In this document: one piece after another, positions 9,330 through 18,482 of the stretch
Position numbering within the stretch: the first letter of the stretch is position 1
How the letters are laid out: each line of letters starts with the position of its first letter
Assembly: GCA_029261475.1 (NCBI GenBank)
Contig: JAJDBG010000154.1
Coordinates: 1 to 53,219, forward strand
Source: Nitrospinaceae bacterium
GTDB taxonomy: Bacteria > Nitrospinota > Nitrospinia > Nitrospinales > VA-1
Length of the DNA: 53,219 nt
Reading direction: 5' to 3'
Translations under genes and position numbers: made by a program
The notes under the pieces: model-generated
Told to the model about the DNA's origin: nothing
The model's database searches: none
What the model saw: the letters and a program-made list of their open reading frames with translations, nothing else

Positions 9330-9863
9330 TCAGTGAGTCTCTTTTAAAACATCTTCCACTTTTTGCGTGGCCTGCTCCAGAATTTCACCGAGAGTATCTC
9401 TTTCATCCCTCGCAAATGGGGACAAAACGTAGTCAACAATCTCTTCTCTATCGAGAGGTCGCCCTACGCCGATCCTGATTCTTGCAAATTCGTCTTCCCC
9501 CAAACGTTGAATGATAGAACGAACACCTCTCTGACCGGCATCCCCTCCCTTGCGTTTGAGTTTGACTTTGCCCAGAGGAAGATCAATTTCGTCGTGGAGC
9601 ACAATCATTTTATCCACTTGCAAATTATACTTCTTCAGCAAGGCTTTAGCCGCCAGACCACTTTCGTTCATGTAGGTCATGGGTTTGGCTAGGATAACGG
9701 AGTCTTCTCCAATTTTTCCCTGACCACAAAGGGCGTTCTGAATATGCTTTGACAAGCGAATACCATGCGCTTCCGCCAGAACATCCACTGCCAAAAACCC
9801 AATATTGTGCCGGGTGAACTGGTATTTTGGACCGGGATTTCCCAATCCCAAAATAAGAAACAC
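9330..9863 (-). CDS. pth: Peptidyl-tRNA hydrolase
   Basis: 177 residues, slightly shorter than the usual 190-200. It recycles peptidyl-tRNA released by stalled ribosomes. The family start FLILGLGNPGPKYQFTRHN carries the catalytic His at residue 19, followed by KPMTYMNESG (substrate-binding Asn) and VLHDEIDLPLGKVKLK (catalytic Asp). The basic C-terminal helix is short, which accounts for the length. It lies 18 bases after rplY in the widely conserved order prs-rplY-pth. Confidence 0.96.
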   Translation of the reverse strand: MFLILGLGNPGPKYQFTRHNIGFLAVDVLAEAHGIRLSKHIQNALCGQGKIGEDSVILAKPMTYMNESGLAAKALLKKYNLQVDKMIVLHDEIDLPLGKVKLKRKGGDAGQRGVRSIIQRLGEDEFARIRIGVGRPLDREEIVDYVLSPFARDERDTLGEILEQATQKVEDVLKETH

Positions 9864-9881
9864 AGGATTCTTAAACCTTCC

Positions 9882-10538
9882 CTATTTCTTGCTTTCCCCT
9901 TCAGCTTTTTCCTTGCCGTCCTTAGCGTCCTTGACCTCAACGGCGGCTTCTTCAGCACCCTCTTCTTCTGCTGTCTCTTCAACTTTCGCTTTTTCTTCCA
10001 TAACACCAACCACTGCCGAATCGAGAGGTGTCAATACATCTACGGTTGAAGGAAATTCCAACTCGGAAACATGAAGAACTTGCCCCAATACAATTTTGGT
10101 CATATCAATCTCGATAGAGGAAAGAATATTGCTGGGAAGACACTCAACTTCCAAATCGTGAAGAATATGATTGATCATTCCACCCATCTTTTCACCAGGC
10201 GATTTTCCTACCAAGATAACAGGAACCTGCACATGAATTTTCTTACTCTCATCTACTTCCAGAAAATCGACATGCCTCCAATTGGCCTTAAGAGGATGTG
10301 TTTGATAATCTTTAAGAACGACTTTTCGTCCTTTGGTATCACCTTCAATTTGAAGATCGATAAGAGTATTTTTGCCACCTGCGTGCAATATTTTTTTTAG
10401 ATCTTTCTCGACAATCGTGAAGGAGACATTGTCCTGCATTCCATAGAGAACTCCTGGCAGTAAGTCTGCTCTTCTTGCGGCACGAGCCGCAGACCTGCCT
10501 CTTCCTTCTCTGATTTTTCCAGTCAATATAGCGGACAT
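9882..10538 (-). CDS. rplY: 50S ribosomal protein L25, long (TL5/CTC) form
   Basis: 218 residues, the long two-domain form of bL25. The N-terminal half (about 1-95, from GKIREGRGRSAARAARRADLLPGVLYG) binds 5S rRNA. The C-terminal CTC domain covers about 100-185. The last 30 residues are an acidic and Lys tail rich in Glu, Ala and Lys, of low complexity and probably disordered. The position between prs and pth is the conserved arrangement, and the gene is likely co-transcribed with both. Confidence 0.95.
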   Translation of the reverse strand: MSAILTGKIREGRGRSAARAARRADLLPGVLYGMQDNVSFTIVEKDLKKILHAGGKNTLIDLQIEGDTKGRKVVLKDYQTHPLKANWRHVDFLEVDESKKIHVQVPVILVGKSPGEKMGGMINHILHDLEVECLPSNILSSIEIDMTKIVLGQVLHVSELEFPSTVDVLTPLDSAVVGVMEEKAKVEETAEEEGAEEAAVEVKDAKDGKEKAEGESKK

Positions 10539-10603
10539 TCTTTTCTCCTGTTTATCTAGTAAGTAGTGAGTTTATTTTAAATTCTGTGATTGTCTTCAAT
10601 GGG

Positions 10604-11557
10604 TCAGTCAAAAAGTGAACTCACCGAGGTTTCCTGGTGAATTCTATTGATGGCCTCTCCCAGAAGGGGTGCTACGGACAGAATTTTAATCTTTCCGATT
10701 TTCTTCAATTCCTCATTCAAGGGAATAGTGTTTGTAGCTATCATGGACTTCAGTGGAGAGCTAGCGATTCTATCTTTAGCAGGCCCTGAAAGAACTGCAT
10801 GAGTACAGCAGGCATGAACCTCCAATGCTCCAGCCCCAAGCAACGCATCGGTAGCTTCCATCAATGTTCCGGCGGTATCAATCATATCGTCCACAATGAG
10901 GCATCGCTTGCCCTCAACGTCGCCGATAATGTTCATCGCCTTCGCAACATTTGCGGCTTCCCTGCGTTTATCGATGATGGCCAGAGAAACTTCACCGAGC
11001 CGCTTAGCAAAAGCACGCGCCCTTTCCACACCACCAGCGTCTGGTGAGATGACAACTAAATCTTCAAAATGCTGATCCTTTACATAATCAATCAGCACAT
11101 TCATAGCGTAGAGATGATCCACAGGAATATTAAAAAATCCCTGAATCTGCCCCGCATGAAGGTCTACGGTTAAAATGCGATTGGCCCCTGAGACTTGCAA
11201 CAAATCGGCAACCAGCTTGGAGGTAATAGGCACTCTCGGCTCAGTTTTTCGATCTTGCCGTGCGTATCCGTAATAAGGCAAAACAGCGGTGATGCGCTTG
11301 GCGGAGGACCGGCGAAAAGCATCCATCATGATAAGCAATTCCATCAGATGGCTGTTCCCGGGATAACATGTTGGCTGAATGATGAAAACATCGCCGCCGC
11401 GTACATTTTCTTCAATTCGGACAAATATTTCCTGGTCTGAGAAATCCTGAATGTCTACCCGACCAAGAGATATCCCCATATAGCTACAGATATCTTCTGC
11501 CAAATCGACATTGGCTCTACCAGAAAACACAAGGGCTCTACCGTTGCTGTTATCCAT
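10604..11557 (-). CDS. prs: Ribose-phosphate pyrophosphokinase (PRPP synthetase)
   Basis: 317 residues, the full family length. It makes PRPP from ribose 5-phosphate and ATP for nucleotide, histidine and tryptophan synthesis. Motifs include [10 protein letters not shown] (ATP flexible loop region, about 95-104), [12 protein letters not shown] (catalytic His region), [10 protein letters not shown] and the PRPP loop [13 protein letters not shown]. The start is [15 protein letters not shown]. It follows tRNA-Gln by about 29 bases and leads rplY and pth, so tRNA and mRNA may share a transcript. Confidence 0.97.
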   Translation of the reverse strand: MDNSNGRALVFSGRANVDLAEDICSYMGISLGRVDIQDFSDQEIFVRIEENVRGGDVFIIQPTCYPGNSHLMELLIMMDAFRRSSAKRITAVLPYYGYARQDRKTEPRVPITSKLVADLLQVSGANRILTVDLHAGQIQGFFNIPVDHLYAMNVLIDYVKDQHFEDLVVISPDAGGVERARAFAKRLGEVSLAIIDKRREAANVAKAMNIIGDVEGKRCLIVDDMIDTAGTLMEATDALLGAGALEVHACCTHAVLSGPAKDRIASSPLKSMIATNTIPLNEELKKIGKIKILSVAPLLGEAINRIHQETSVSSLFD

Positions 11558-11585
11558 GCCTTGATTTTACCGCTTTCAAAATAAT

Positions 11586-11661
11586 TGGCTGGGGCGGGAG
11601 GACTCGAACCTCCGAATGCAGGAATCAAAATCCTGTGTCTTAGCCACTTGACGACGCCCCA
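11586..11661 (-). tRNA. tRNA-Gln (anticodon UUG)
   Basis: A 76-base cloverleaf on the minus strand. The acceptor stem is TGGGGCG/CGCCCCA (7 bp), the anticodon stem CAGGA/TCCTG carries the loop TTTTGAT, so the anticodon is TTG, and the T arm is GGAGGTTCGAGTCCTCC. The discriminator is G and CCA is encoded. It sits between ispE and prs, a common bacterial gene order. Confidence 0.97.
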
Positions 11662-11805
11662 AAAATTCCTTGCCTCAAATACCCCCCATGAGGGATTCGA
11701 GGTTTATTTGCAAAGGCTACCCTTATACGGTGCAAACAATCTTCTTTATCTTTAAATCACGCACACTCTTCGCGCGTCACTTCTATCATTAACTTATAAC
11801 AAAAT

Positions 11806-12702
11806 TTAGTCAGTATAGCTCAGAATTTCGTCTGGCAAAAACTCTGAAAGACTTTTCAGCGTTTTGCAAAGCTTAAGATCCCAGTTGCCCTTAGGAAAAT
11901 TAGCCAAAGCCTTCTCGGCCTTTTCAGAGTCACTGTAGACTCCAAATACAGTAGATCCACTTCCGGAAAGCAAGGCCCCGCAGGCACCCGATCTATTCAA
12001 CTCCTCCTTAATATCCTGTATTTGAGGGTAGCCCTCTATAACCACAGGCTCTAAGTCGTTGAACAGGCAATTGGCAAGCCCAGGGACGTCAGATTTAGAC
12101 AAAAATTTTCGCAGAATGCTAATATCATTTTCGCCTTTTGTCAACCCCCATTTTAACCGACCGTATACTTCCGCGGTAGATATGGGGAAATGCGGAGACA
12201 CTAATAAGACATCAAATTTCTCAGCACTTTGCAAAGAAGCCAACCGTTCTCCTCGACCTTGCCCTAACGCACAGGGTGATTCAAGGAAAAAGGGCACGTC
12301 AGACCCAAGTTTTTCTGCAATTTTTTGCAATTGGGGTCGCGTTAAGCGCAAATCCCAAAGTTTGTTCAAGCCCAGCAAGGCTCCTGCCGCGTTACCACTA
12401 CCACCGCCAAGACCGGCTCCTGAAGGGATTTTCTTTTTCAACCGAAGCACCGCACCGGGTAACCCCGTTCGCCCCTCCCTGAGAGCTTCTGCCGCACGCC
12501 ACACCAAATTTGTACTGTCAGCGGGTATCCCTGGAACGTCACATTCTAATTGAATGCCCGACGGGATGATTTCTATTTCCAAATGGTCGTAGAAATCCAC
12601 CATTTGAAAAAGGGTTTCCAGTTCGTGATAACCGTCGTCTCGCTTTCCAAGAATTTTTAGTCCGAGATTGATTTTCGCCGGTGTTTTGATTTCCAACTTC
12701 AT
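11806..12702 (-). CDS. ispE: 4-diphosphocytidyl-2-C-methyl-D-erythritol kinase
   Basis: 298 residues of the GHMP kinase family. IspE phosphorylates CDP-methylerythritol in the MEP isoprenoid pathway, which feeds quinone tails and undecaprenyl phosphate. The substrate start TPAKINLGLKILGKRDDGYHEL and the ATP-binding glycine motif PSGAGLGGGSGNAAGALLGL (about 94-113) are clear, and a C-terminal GALLSGSGSTVFG motif follows. Its ATG overlaps the stop of the upstream lipoprotein (ATGA), so it is coupled to outer-membrane lipoprotein genes. ispE-tRNA-Gln-prs-rplY-pth is a widespread order. Confidence 0.96.
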   Translation of the reverse strand: MKLEIKTPAKINLGLKILGKRDDGYHELETLFQMVDFYDHLEIEIIPSGIQLECDVPGIPADSTNLVWRAAEALREGRTGLPGAVLRLKKKIPSGAGLGGGSGNAAGALLGLNKLWDLRLTRPQLQKIAEKLGSDVPFFLESPCALGQGRGERLASLQSAEKFDVLLVSPHFPISTAEVYGRLKWGLTKGENDISILRKFLSKSDVPGLANCLFNDLEPVVIEGYPQIQDIKEELNRSGACGALLSGSGSTVFGVYSDSEKAEKALANFPKGNWDLKLCKTLKSLSEFLPDEILSYTD

Positions 12703-13484
12703 GAATTTTGCATGCTTACGGATACCTCAAAAGCTCCTTGTTCTATTTCTTCATTCAAAAGAGGATCATCGTATTGCAGGCTGATTTCTTCCTTTAGCTG
12801 AGGTCGAGTCAAGGTAATGCTCAAAGGGAAATACCGACCGTTCTTTTTTTCATACTCTTTCCAAGTCAAAGTATAAAGAACTTCCTTCCCCTTCATTCGC
12901 AAAAAACGGCGGGGCAATAAGGTCGCCGAGTCGATTTCAATCTCTGCATTTTCTCCGCTTTGCTCATCAAGCACAGATAAGAAGTAATGCGATTTGTCTT
13001 CGCTCAGATAGGTCTTTTGGGCGGCCATGGTTTCTAAGCCGGGAGCCCTTCCCAGCAAAATCAGGATCAGTTCATTCATCTCAAACCGTGAACCGATGAT
13101 TTCCTTCATCACGTCTTGAGCTTCAGCTCCCAGAAAAGCACGACCATTTTTCAAATCATAAACTGAGGTTTTATCGTCTTTATGAGTCAAAATTCCAATT
13201 GTGCTTCCAAACAACCCTAAAACATCCAGGCGAATGGCTTGTTTTTCGTCAACGACCAAAGCCTGCTTCAAAGCTTTACTTTCGCCGACCCTGCTTATCG
13301 AGGCCTTGACAAATGATTTTACGGTGTGAACCCCCGACTGCCTATTTATCAAATGATTCAATAAATAATGCGGTTGAAGATTCTCTTCAATGCCCGGACG
13401 CTCTGGCCCTAAACTTTGACAAGAAAGGAGTCCTGTAACAACAATCGCCCAGACAAACATTCTCAGAAGGGTTCTATTTCGCAT
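12699..13484 (-). CDS. Outer-membrane lipoprotein, LolB/DUF4292-like
   Basis: About 261 residues from MRNRTLLRMFVW; this start gives a compact signal peptide with lipobox LLSC (Cys22), whereas the longer frame back to 13550 adds an unlikely 22-residue leader. The mature part has the alternating beta pattern of LolA/LolB-type proteins, which bind lipoprotein acyl chains: KSFVKASISR, AIRLDVLGLFGSTIGILTH, then a C-terminal sheet with YTLTWKEYEKKNGRYFPLSI. Its neighbour ispE is often preceded by lolB in proteobacteria, which supports a LolB-like role. Overall similarity is low, so the assignment is fold-level only. Confidence 0.7.
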   Translation of the reverse strand: MRNRTLLRMFVWAIVVTGLLSCQSLGPERPGIEENLQPHYLLNHLINRQSGVHTVKSFVKASISRVGESKALKQALVVDEKQAIRLDVLGLFGSTIGILTHKDDKTSVYDLKNGRAFLGAEAQDVMKEIIGSRFEMNELILILLGRAPGLETMAAQKTYLSEDKSHYFLSVLDEQSGENAEIEIDSATLLPRRFLRMKGKEVLYTLTWKEYEKKNGRYFPLSITLTRPQLKEEISLQYDDPLLNEEIEQGAFEVSVSMQNS

Positions 13485-13568
13485 CAAAAATCTCTGCAAA
13501 GGGAAGCCTTTTTTATTTGAAAAAAACTGTTCTCGCCATAGAACATACAATCTAGCTGAGTGTCATGA

Positions 13569-15407
13569 CTATAGACTTTTATCAAGAAGACGCTCCACCT
13601 TTTCAATCTTATCATTCAATTCTGAGATGTCTGGAGATTCGCCACCATCATCTTCACCCTTTTCACCTTGGGCCATTGTTAAGGACAGACTGGTCTTCCA
13701 AGCTTTTTGAGCCTGAATATAATCCTTCAGAGAATAATAAATATCACCCAAATGGTTGTACAAAACCGGATCGGGTTGAGTATAAATCATTGCCTTTTTA
13801 ATCTCAGACAGTGCTCGAGGGTAATCGCCCTTCTTGTAATATATCCAACCCATGCTATCGAGGAAATAACCATTTCGAGGTTGAATCGCCAAAGCTTTTT
13901 CAAGGTGTTCCAATGCCTTATCCAAATATTCGCCCTTCGTTGCGTACATATACCCCAGAAAATTATGCGCATTGGAGTGCATCGGGTTCAACTCGATAGC
14001 CCGCTTCATGCTAAGAAGGGCATCTTCAAAATTCCCGGCGCGCTCTAAAAGAGCACCAAACTCAAAATGATAGGAATCTTTTTTACCATTCAAGCGAATA
14101 GCTTCCTTCATGTTTGCTATTGCGCGGTCATAATTATTCATCGACCTGTAGGCCAGAGCAAGTGAATGATACAGTCCGTCATTTTCGGGGTCCAAAAGAA
14201 CAGCTTCTTCGAGCAATTCCGTCGCTTTTGCATCCTGACCGTCTATGTTGTAAAGGCGCGCAAGATAAAGAAGAGTCCGCACAGTGGGTTGAGTCTCAAC
14301 ACGCAGAAGTTCAAATGTTGTGATTGCCCGGTCGACACGTCCCAGGGTTTCAAAGATTTTAGAAAGGATAATGAGTACTTCATTACTTTCTTTCAAACTT
14401 CGCGACCACTGAAATTCTTCCAAAGCTCTTAAATAATCGCCGCGATCGTAAAGCACAACTCCCATTTTGATATTAGGATTCAGCGGTTCCAATAATTGAC
14501 TCACAGGAAGATCTATTTCCGGATTTTTGCGCTTGAACACATCTGCTCTTTGATGCATCTTGATCACCCGTTCACGAATTCTATCGTTACTCGGGTCGAG
14601 CTTGAGAATCAATTTGTATTCATTGAGGGCTTCCTGCAATCGGCCTAACTTCTCAAGAGTCCAAGCTAGATAATCTCGTGCCTGAATAAAATTAGGTCGC
14701 AAGGCAACAGATTTTTCAAGATTTTTCGCCGCCTCCTCATAATTACCGTTCTTGATATCCACCCTGCCCAGATAATAAGCACTCAGGGGATCGAATGGAG
14801 AAGCCAACACGGCTTTTTGATATACCTTCTGTGCTTCGTCGAAGCGATTCACACCTTCCAACAAAACCCCATGCAAAATATACGCACGGTACAAACGCGG
14901 CTCCATCCCATAAGCCTTTTCGTAATAATCCATGGCCAGGCTCGTCTTCCCCTGCATACGAAAAACATCGGCTTGACGCATGTTCAACTCTGCGTTTTGC
15001 GGAAAATGCTTCAAACCCGCCACCACTGCTTTTTCCAAAACATCAAAATTGCCTGATCTGAGAGCCTGACGCGTCAACTGCTGGTGAAAAAATAAGTTTT
15101 TGGGATCATGTTGGGCGGCTTCCCCATAATGAAACGTTGATTGTTCGAACTGATAGCCTTCGTCAGATTTCAGAGCCATCATGTAATGATAATAAGACCT
15201 CGGGTCGCCTAATTTGGCACCGCCCCAGGAATTTTTCAGCTTTTCCACTTCGCGGACAGCGATAGAATCAGACAAATCTACTTCGCCGGAAGAATCAAGC
15301 GATGGAGAAAGATTGATCGATGTTGTCTCGCAGGCACTTAAAAAAAACAGACCCAGCCCTAAAATAGCACCTATTCTCAAATTGGCTTGCAGTTGCTTGA
15401 TTTTCAT
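13569..15407 (-). CDS. TPR-repeat lipoprotein
   Basis: 612 residues. An N-terminal signal with lipobox FLSAC (Cys26) indicates a lipidated periplasmic protein. The rest is a solenoid of roughly fourteen tetratricopeptide repeats, recognisable by recurring patterns such as ALNEYKLILKLDPSNDRIRE, AIANMKEAIRLNGKKDSYHF and ALEHLEKALAIQPRNGYFLD. TPR arrays assemble protein complexes; envelope TPR lipoproteins of this size often act in outer-membrane assembly or exopolysaccharide secretion. It lies in the minus-strand run of dciA-like, this gene, LolB-like and ispE, with an 84-base gap to the next lipoprotein. The partner is unknown. Confidence 0.85.
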   Translation of the reverse strand: MKIKQLQANLRIGAILGLGLFFLSACETTSINLSPSLDSSGEVDLSDSIAVREVEKLKNSWGGAKLGDPRSYYHYMMALKSDEGYQFEQSTFHYGEAAQHDPKNLFFHQQLTRQALRSGNFDVLEKAVVAGLKHFPQNAELNMRQADVFRMQGKTSLAMDYYEKAYGMEPRLYRAYILHGVLLEGVNRFDEAQKVYQKAVLASPFDPLSAYYLGRVDIKNGNYEEAAKNLEKSVALRPNFIQARDYLAWTLEKLGRLQEALNEYKLILKLDPSNDRIRERVIKMHQRADVFKRKNPEIDLPVSQLLEPLNPNIKMGVVLYDRGDYLRALEEFQWSRSLKESNEVLIILSKIFETLGRVDRAITTFELLRVETQPTVRTLLYLARLYNIDGQDAKATELLEEAVLLDPENDGLYHSLALAYRSMNNYDRAIANMKEAIRLNGKKDSYHFEFGALLERAGNFEDALLSMKRAIELNPMHSNAHNFLGYMYATKGEYLDKALEHLEKALAIQPRNGYFLDSMGWIYYKKGDYPRALSEIKKAMIYTQPDPVLYNHLGDIYYSLKDYIQAQKAWKTSLSLTMAQGEKGEDDGGESPDISELNDKIEKVERLLDKSL

Positions 15408-15454
15408 TGATTGATTTTATTTGGTTGGTCGAAAAAGATGCTGTAAAGCATTTT

Positions 15455-15781
15455 TCAAGAAGGGGAATTCGGCTCTACTTTAAATTTGATATTCGAAAGC
15501 AAAATCATTCCTGCTCGTTGATTAATCTCTTGGGTGAATTTTTTTCTAAGGGGTTCAAGGGCAGACAGCCATTCTTTTCTCTGCACGCTAACGTGCAGGA
15601 CTTTTCTCACAATTCCGCTTACTTGAGAAATCGAGGCTATTTCTTCCCCAACAACCAAAGGCCAATGAAAAGAAATCCATTCCACCGTGTCTGGCTTCTT
15701 CAAACCGGAGAGTTTCAAGGAGGAGGAAAAAATATTCCCAATCGAATCCCACCCCGACTTGTGACTTCTTTCTTCAGCCAT
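15455..15781 (-). CDS. DUF721 protein, DciA-like helicase loader
   Basis: 108 residues from MAEERSHKSGWDSIG, chosen over a GTG start at 15853 because a GGAAG-type ribosome site precedes it. The DUF721 pattern is visible: WPLVVGEEIASISQVSGIVRKVLHVSVQRKEWLSALEPLRKKFTQEIN, quoted here in its parts as WPLVVGEEIA, VLHVSVQRKEWLSAL and FTQEINQRAGM. DciA proteins of this family help load the replicative helicase DnaB. The usual C-terminal extension is short. It is likely a stand-alone promoter-proximal gene ahead of the TPR lipoprotein. Confidence 0.72.
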   Translation of the reverse strand: MAEERSHKSGWDSIGNIFSSSLKLSGLKKPDTVEWISFHWPLVVGEEIASISQVSGIVRKVLHVSVQRKEWLSALEPLRKKFTQEINQRAGMILLSNIKFKVEPNSPS

Positions 15782-15995
15782 AGTTTTCTGCTTCCAGAAC
15801 TGCCATATAGAACTTCCCAAAGGGAAAACCCACTCAGGTGCTACCTGCAACACCTTAATTTACAGAAAGTAATTCAAAAATTAAAAATATTCCAGAGACA
15901 CACTAAATACACGCTCTAGCCTCTCCGTTTTATTCTAGCTATCTTGACTCTCAAATTAAAGCATTTTCTTCTTTCGACGCAGGCTATCACCGCAA

Positions 15996-16724
15996 CTATT
16001 CTATCGAGCGGGCGCAACGAAAGCCAAGGAAGGGGTAAGATGCTGTGGGTTCCATCCAGTTTCTGAAATAAACGGGGGTGAATTTAACGGAAGTATGCGT
16101 CTGCGTCAGGCCGCCACGTATCACCTTGAATTTTCCCCGCTCGGCTCTGGCCTGCCCTGGATATAGGTAATCATCGGCGATCCATTCCCAAACATTGTGT
16201 CCCATGCCATAAACTCCGTAGGGGCTGATCCACTCTGACCTTTTATTTACAGGCTCGGGCAAGAAACCTGAAAATCCGTTATTTGGATGTTGATAAAAAT
16301 TTCGCCAGGGCCATTTACGGTCATCAATACCCCGGGCCGCTTTTTCCCACTCCGCTTCGGTCGGCAGGCGTCCTCCGCTTGATCGGCAATAGGCCTCAGC
16401 AGAAGCGTAGGTAATATTAATGACCGGGAAATCCCCTTTGGAACGATCAAAGAAATAATCGGTTTTAAAAGACGCATATTTTTCTCGACTCATTTCAAAG
16501 CGGTCGATCAAAAAGGCTTCTGTATGAATAGTTTTGCCCAAAAGAGTCCGAGAATCATCGCGGTGCCCCATAATAAAGTCACCTGCCGGAATATAAACCA
16601 TGCCTTCGGGCACTGTCACTCCCGGTGGGACAACGACTTCCAGTTGGCTCACTTTCTCTTCGCTATTACAAGCAAGACTCACTGAGCAAACAATGAAAAT
16701 TGCCACAAACAGAAAAAATCTCAT
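15996..16724 (-). CDS. Formylglycine-generating-enzyme-fold (SUMF1/FGE-sulfatase) lipoprotein
   Basis: 242 residues with signal peptide and lipobox SLAC (Cys19), so it is probably a periplasmic lipoprotein. The FGE-sulfatase domain signatures are MVYIPAGDFIMGHRDD, EAFLIDRFEMSREKYASF, RLPTEAEWEKAARG, VYGMGHNVWEWIADDY and FLGFRCAR. True FGE needs a copper-binding Cys pair near the C-terminus; only one Cys lies there (GFRCAR), so Cys-to-formylglycine conversion is not supported. Many members are non-enzymatic or act with redox partners. It overlaps the upstream molybdoenzyme gene by four bases, so the two probably work together. Confidence 0.82.
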   Translation of the reverse strand: MRFFLFVAIFIVCSVSLACNSEEKVSQLEVVVPPGVTVPEGMVYIPAGDFIMGHRDDSRTLLGKTIHTEAFLIDRFEMSREKYASFKTDYFFDRSKGDFPVINITYASAEAYCRSSGGRLPTEAEWEKAARGIDDRKWPWRNFYQHPNNGFSGFLPEPVNKRSEWISPYGVYGMGHNVWEWIADDYLYPGQARAERGKFKVIRGGLTQTHTSVKFTPVYFRNWMEPTASYPFLGFRCARSIE

Positions 16725-17458
16725 CCTTCATCGGGACGCTTATCGAAGGGATGAAACACTTCTCCTCCGTTAATGGGCAATGGCTTTTTGCGATAATCCA
16801 AAGGGTGATCTATGCCGGGTTGGATCGTTCCATCCACAGAATAGGGTCCATGATTGGCCCAGTAGTTCCTGCTCCGGGAATCGGTAAATTCAATTTGGGT
16901 AATGTACTTGATATTCTTGTATCCGTATTTAAACGGTGCGATCAAACGCAGGGGGTAACCGTGATCTTTAGAAAGCGGCGAACCATTCATCTGCAAAACA
17001 AAGAGGACGCGAGGACGCAATAATTCTTCCAGTAAAAAACTTTCGTAATAAGAGTCGGCAGATTTCAAATTGACGTACTTTGCTGAGGGGTGAGGCTTAA
17101 CTCGCTCGACCAAGTCTGCAAACTGAAACCCTTCCCACTTCGCCTTTGCGGACCAACATTCAACGCATTTCAGACGCGAGGTTTGGGAATGCATTTTAAA
17201 TCCAAACAGATCTTCGTATCCAAATGCCAGAGGTTTTTCGACTTTCCCTCCAACCACCAAACCCCAATTGTCGATTTCAACACCAAGAAAGGGATTCGCA
17301 CTGCGAATAAAGAAACCGGGTCGATCCCGATTTTGAACATACTCTTTGGGGAAATTTTTATCGTTTCGGTAATCAGGAATGGCGTGACTCTTGCCGGGAA
17401 GCAAGGCCAATCCCAAAGTGGAGAATGCTTTTAGAAAGCTTCGACGGTCGAATTTCAC
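16721..17458 (-). CDS. Periplasmic molybdopterin oxidoreductase, sulfite-oxidase/MsrP fold
   Basis: 245 residues with a Tat signal (DRRSFLKAFSTLGLALL). The molybdenum-ligating Cys is probably Cys98 in LKCVECWSAKAKWEGF, matching the CVExW motif of YedY/MsrP. Further family blocks are LFVLQMNGSPLSKDHGYPLR and the C-terminal KYITQIEFTD...NYWANHGPY. MsrP reduces oxidised methionine in periplasmic proteins using quinol via MsrQ; no msrQ-type haem membrane gene is adjacent, so the electron partner may be a cytochrome. A second Cys (101) next to the ligand is unusual. It is coupled to the FGE-fold lipoprotein. The substrate (sulfite, sulfoxide or other) is unresolved. Confidence 0.83.
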   Translation of the reverse strand: MKFDRRSFLKAFSTLGLALLPGKSHAIPDYRNDKNFPKEYVQNRDRPGFFIRSANPFLGVEIDNWGLVVGGKVEKPLAFGYEDLFGFKMHSQTSRLKCVECWSAKAKWEGFQFADLVERVKPHPSAKYVNLKSADSYYESFLLEELLRPRVLFVLQMNGSPLSKDHGYPLRLIAPFKYGYKNIKYITQIEFTDSRSRNYWANHGPYSVDGTIQPGIDHPLDYRKKPLPINGGEVFHPFDKRPDEG

Positions 17459-17581
17459 GGTGTACCTCCATCCAGCACTTCGCCGGGCGGGCCTAGCCCG
17501 CTGTGAATATTCGCATTTCTGCTGAATTTTCGATTGCCCACAAGTAACACCTTGATACTTGCACGCACAAGCGGCTCGTAA

Positions 17582-18388
17582 TTAGAGGCCCAGGACATCC
17601 TGCATGTCGTACAAACCGGGGGCTCTGCCAACCGTCCACAAAGCGGCCTTTACCGAACCACGCGCAAAGGTATCACGGCTTTGGGCGCGATGAGAAATCT
17701 CCAACGTCTCCCCCATTCCGCCAAACATAACGCGATGCTCACCGACAATATCGCCCGCTCGCACAGTGTGTATTCCTATTTCTTTAGGTCCGCGTACGGC
17801 AAACCCTTTACGCCCGTAGACCCCATCCTCTTCCAAATTGCGTTCCAGTGCTTCAGCTAATATTTCAGAAAGACGTACCGCTGTACCGCTTGGAGCGTCC
17901 TTTTTAAATTTGTGATGCGCTTCGACAATTTCGACATCGTAAGCGTCGCCTAAAGTCTTGGCGATCAACCCTGCCATTTTGAATAAAACATTGACACCGA
18001 TGCTCATGTTGGGAGCCAAAACACAGGCAATCGTTTCCGCCCGTTTTGAGATTTCTTTTTTCTGCTCAGCAGAAAACCCAGTGGTGCCAATAACGGCAGA
18101 CACGCCCAATTTCTCGGCGAACTTTAAGGTCTGAAGGCTGGACTCGGGGGAACTAAAATCAATCACAGCGTCGGCCCCCTGCAAAGCTATTTCCAGATTA
18201 TCGACCACTTCAATATTTTTACGGGCCAAACCTGCTTGTTCACCAATATCATTGCCTAAATTAGGACTTCCCGCAACCTCTGTCCCACCGTGAATGGCGG
18301 CTTCGGGTTCTTCCTCAATACAAGATAAAATGGTTTTCCCCATCCGCCCAGAAACACCAACGACAACTATTTTAGTTATTTTTTCCAT
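17582..18388 (-). CDS. dapB: 4-hydroxy-tetrahydrodipicolinate reductase
   Basis: 268 residues, the normal length. It reduces hydroxy-tetrahydrodipicolinate with NAD(P)H in lysine and diaminopimelate synthesis. Visible motifs are the nucleotide-binding VVVGVSGRMGKTI, DFSSPESSLQ, GTTGFSAEQ and the catalytic EAHHKFKKDAPSGTA (about 155-169), with the paired His and Lys. It follows dapA by 94 bases, and the dapF-dapA-dapB series looks like one transcript. Confidence 0.97.
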   Translation of the reverse strand: MEKITKIVVVGVSGRMGKTILSCIEEEPEAAIHGGTEVAGSPNLGNDIGEQAGLARKNIEVVDNLEIALQGADAVIDFSSPESSLQTLKFAEKLGVSAVIGTTGFSAEQKKEISKRAETIACVLAPNMSIGVNVLFKMAGLIAKTLGDAYDVEIVEAHHKFKKDAPSGTAVRLSEILAEALERNLEEDGVYGRKGFAVRGPKEIGIHTVRAGDIVGEHRVMFGGMGETLEISHRAQSRDTFARGSVKAALWTVGRAPGLYDMQDVLGL

Positions 18389-18482
18389 AATTTTTTAAGA
18401 AACACTCCTCGCTTGAAACCAACAGGACATCCTCACACAAAACCTGTTTAAAGACACAAACATTTTAGTAGTGAGCAGGATT

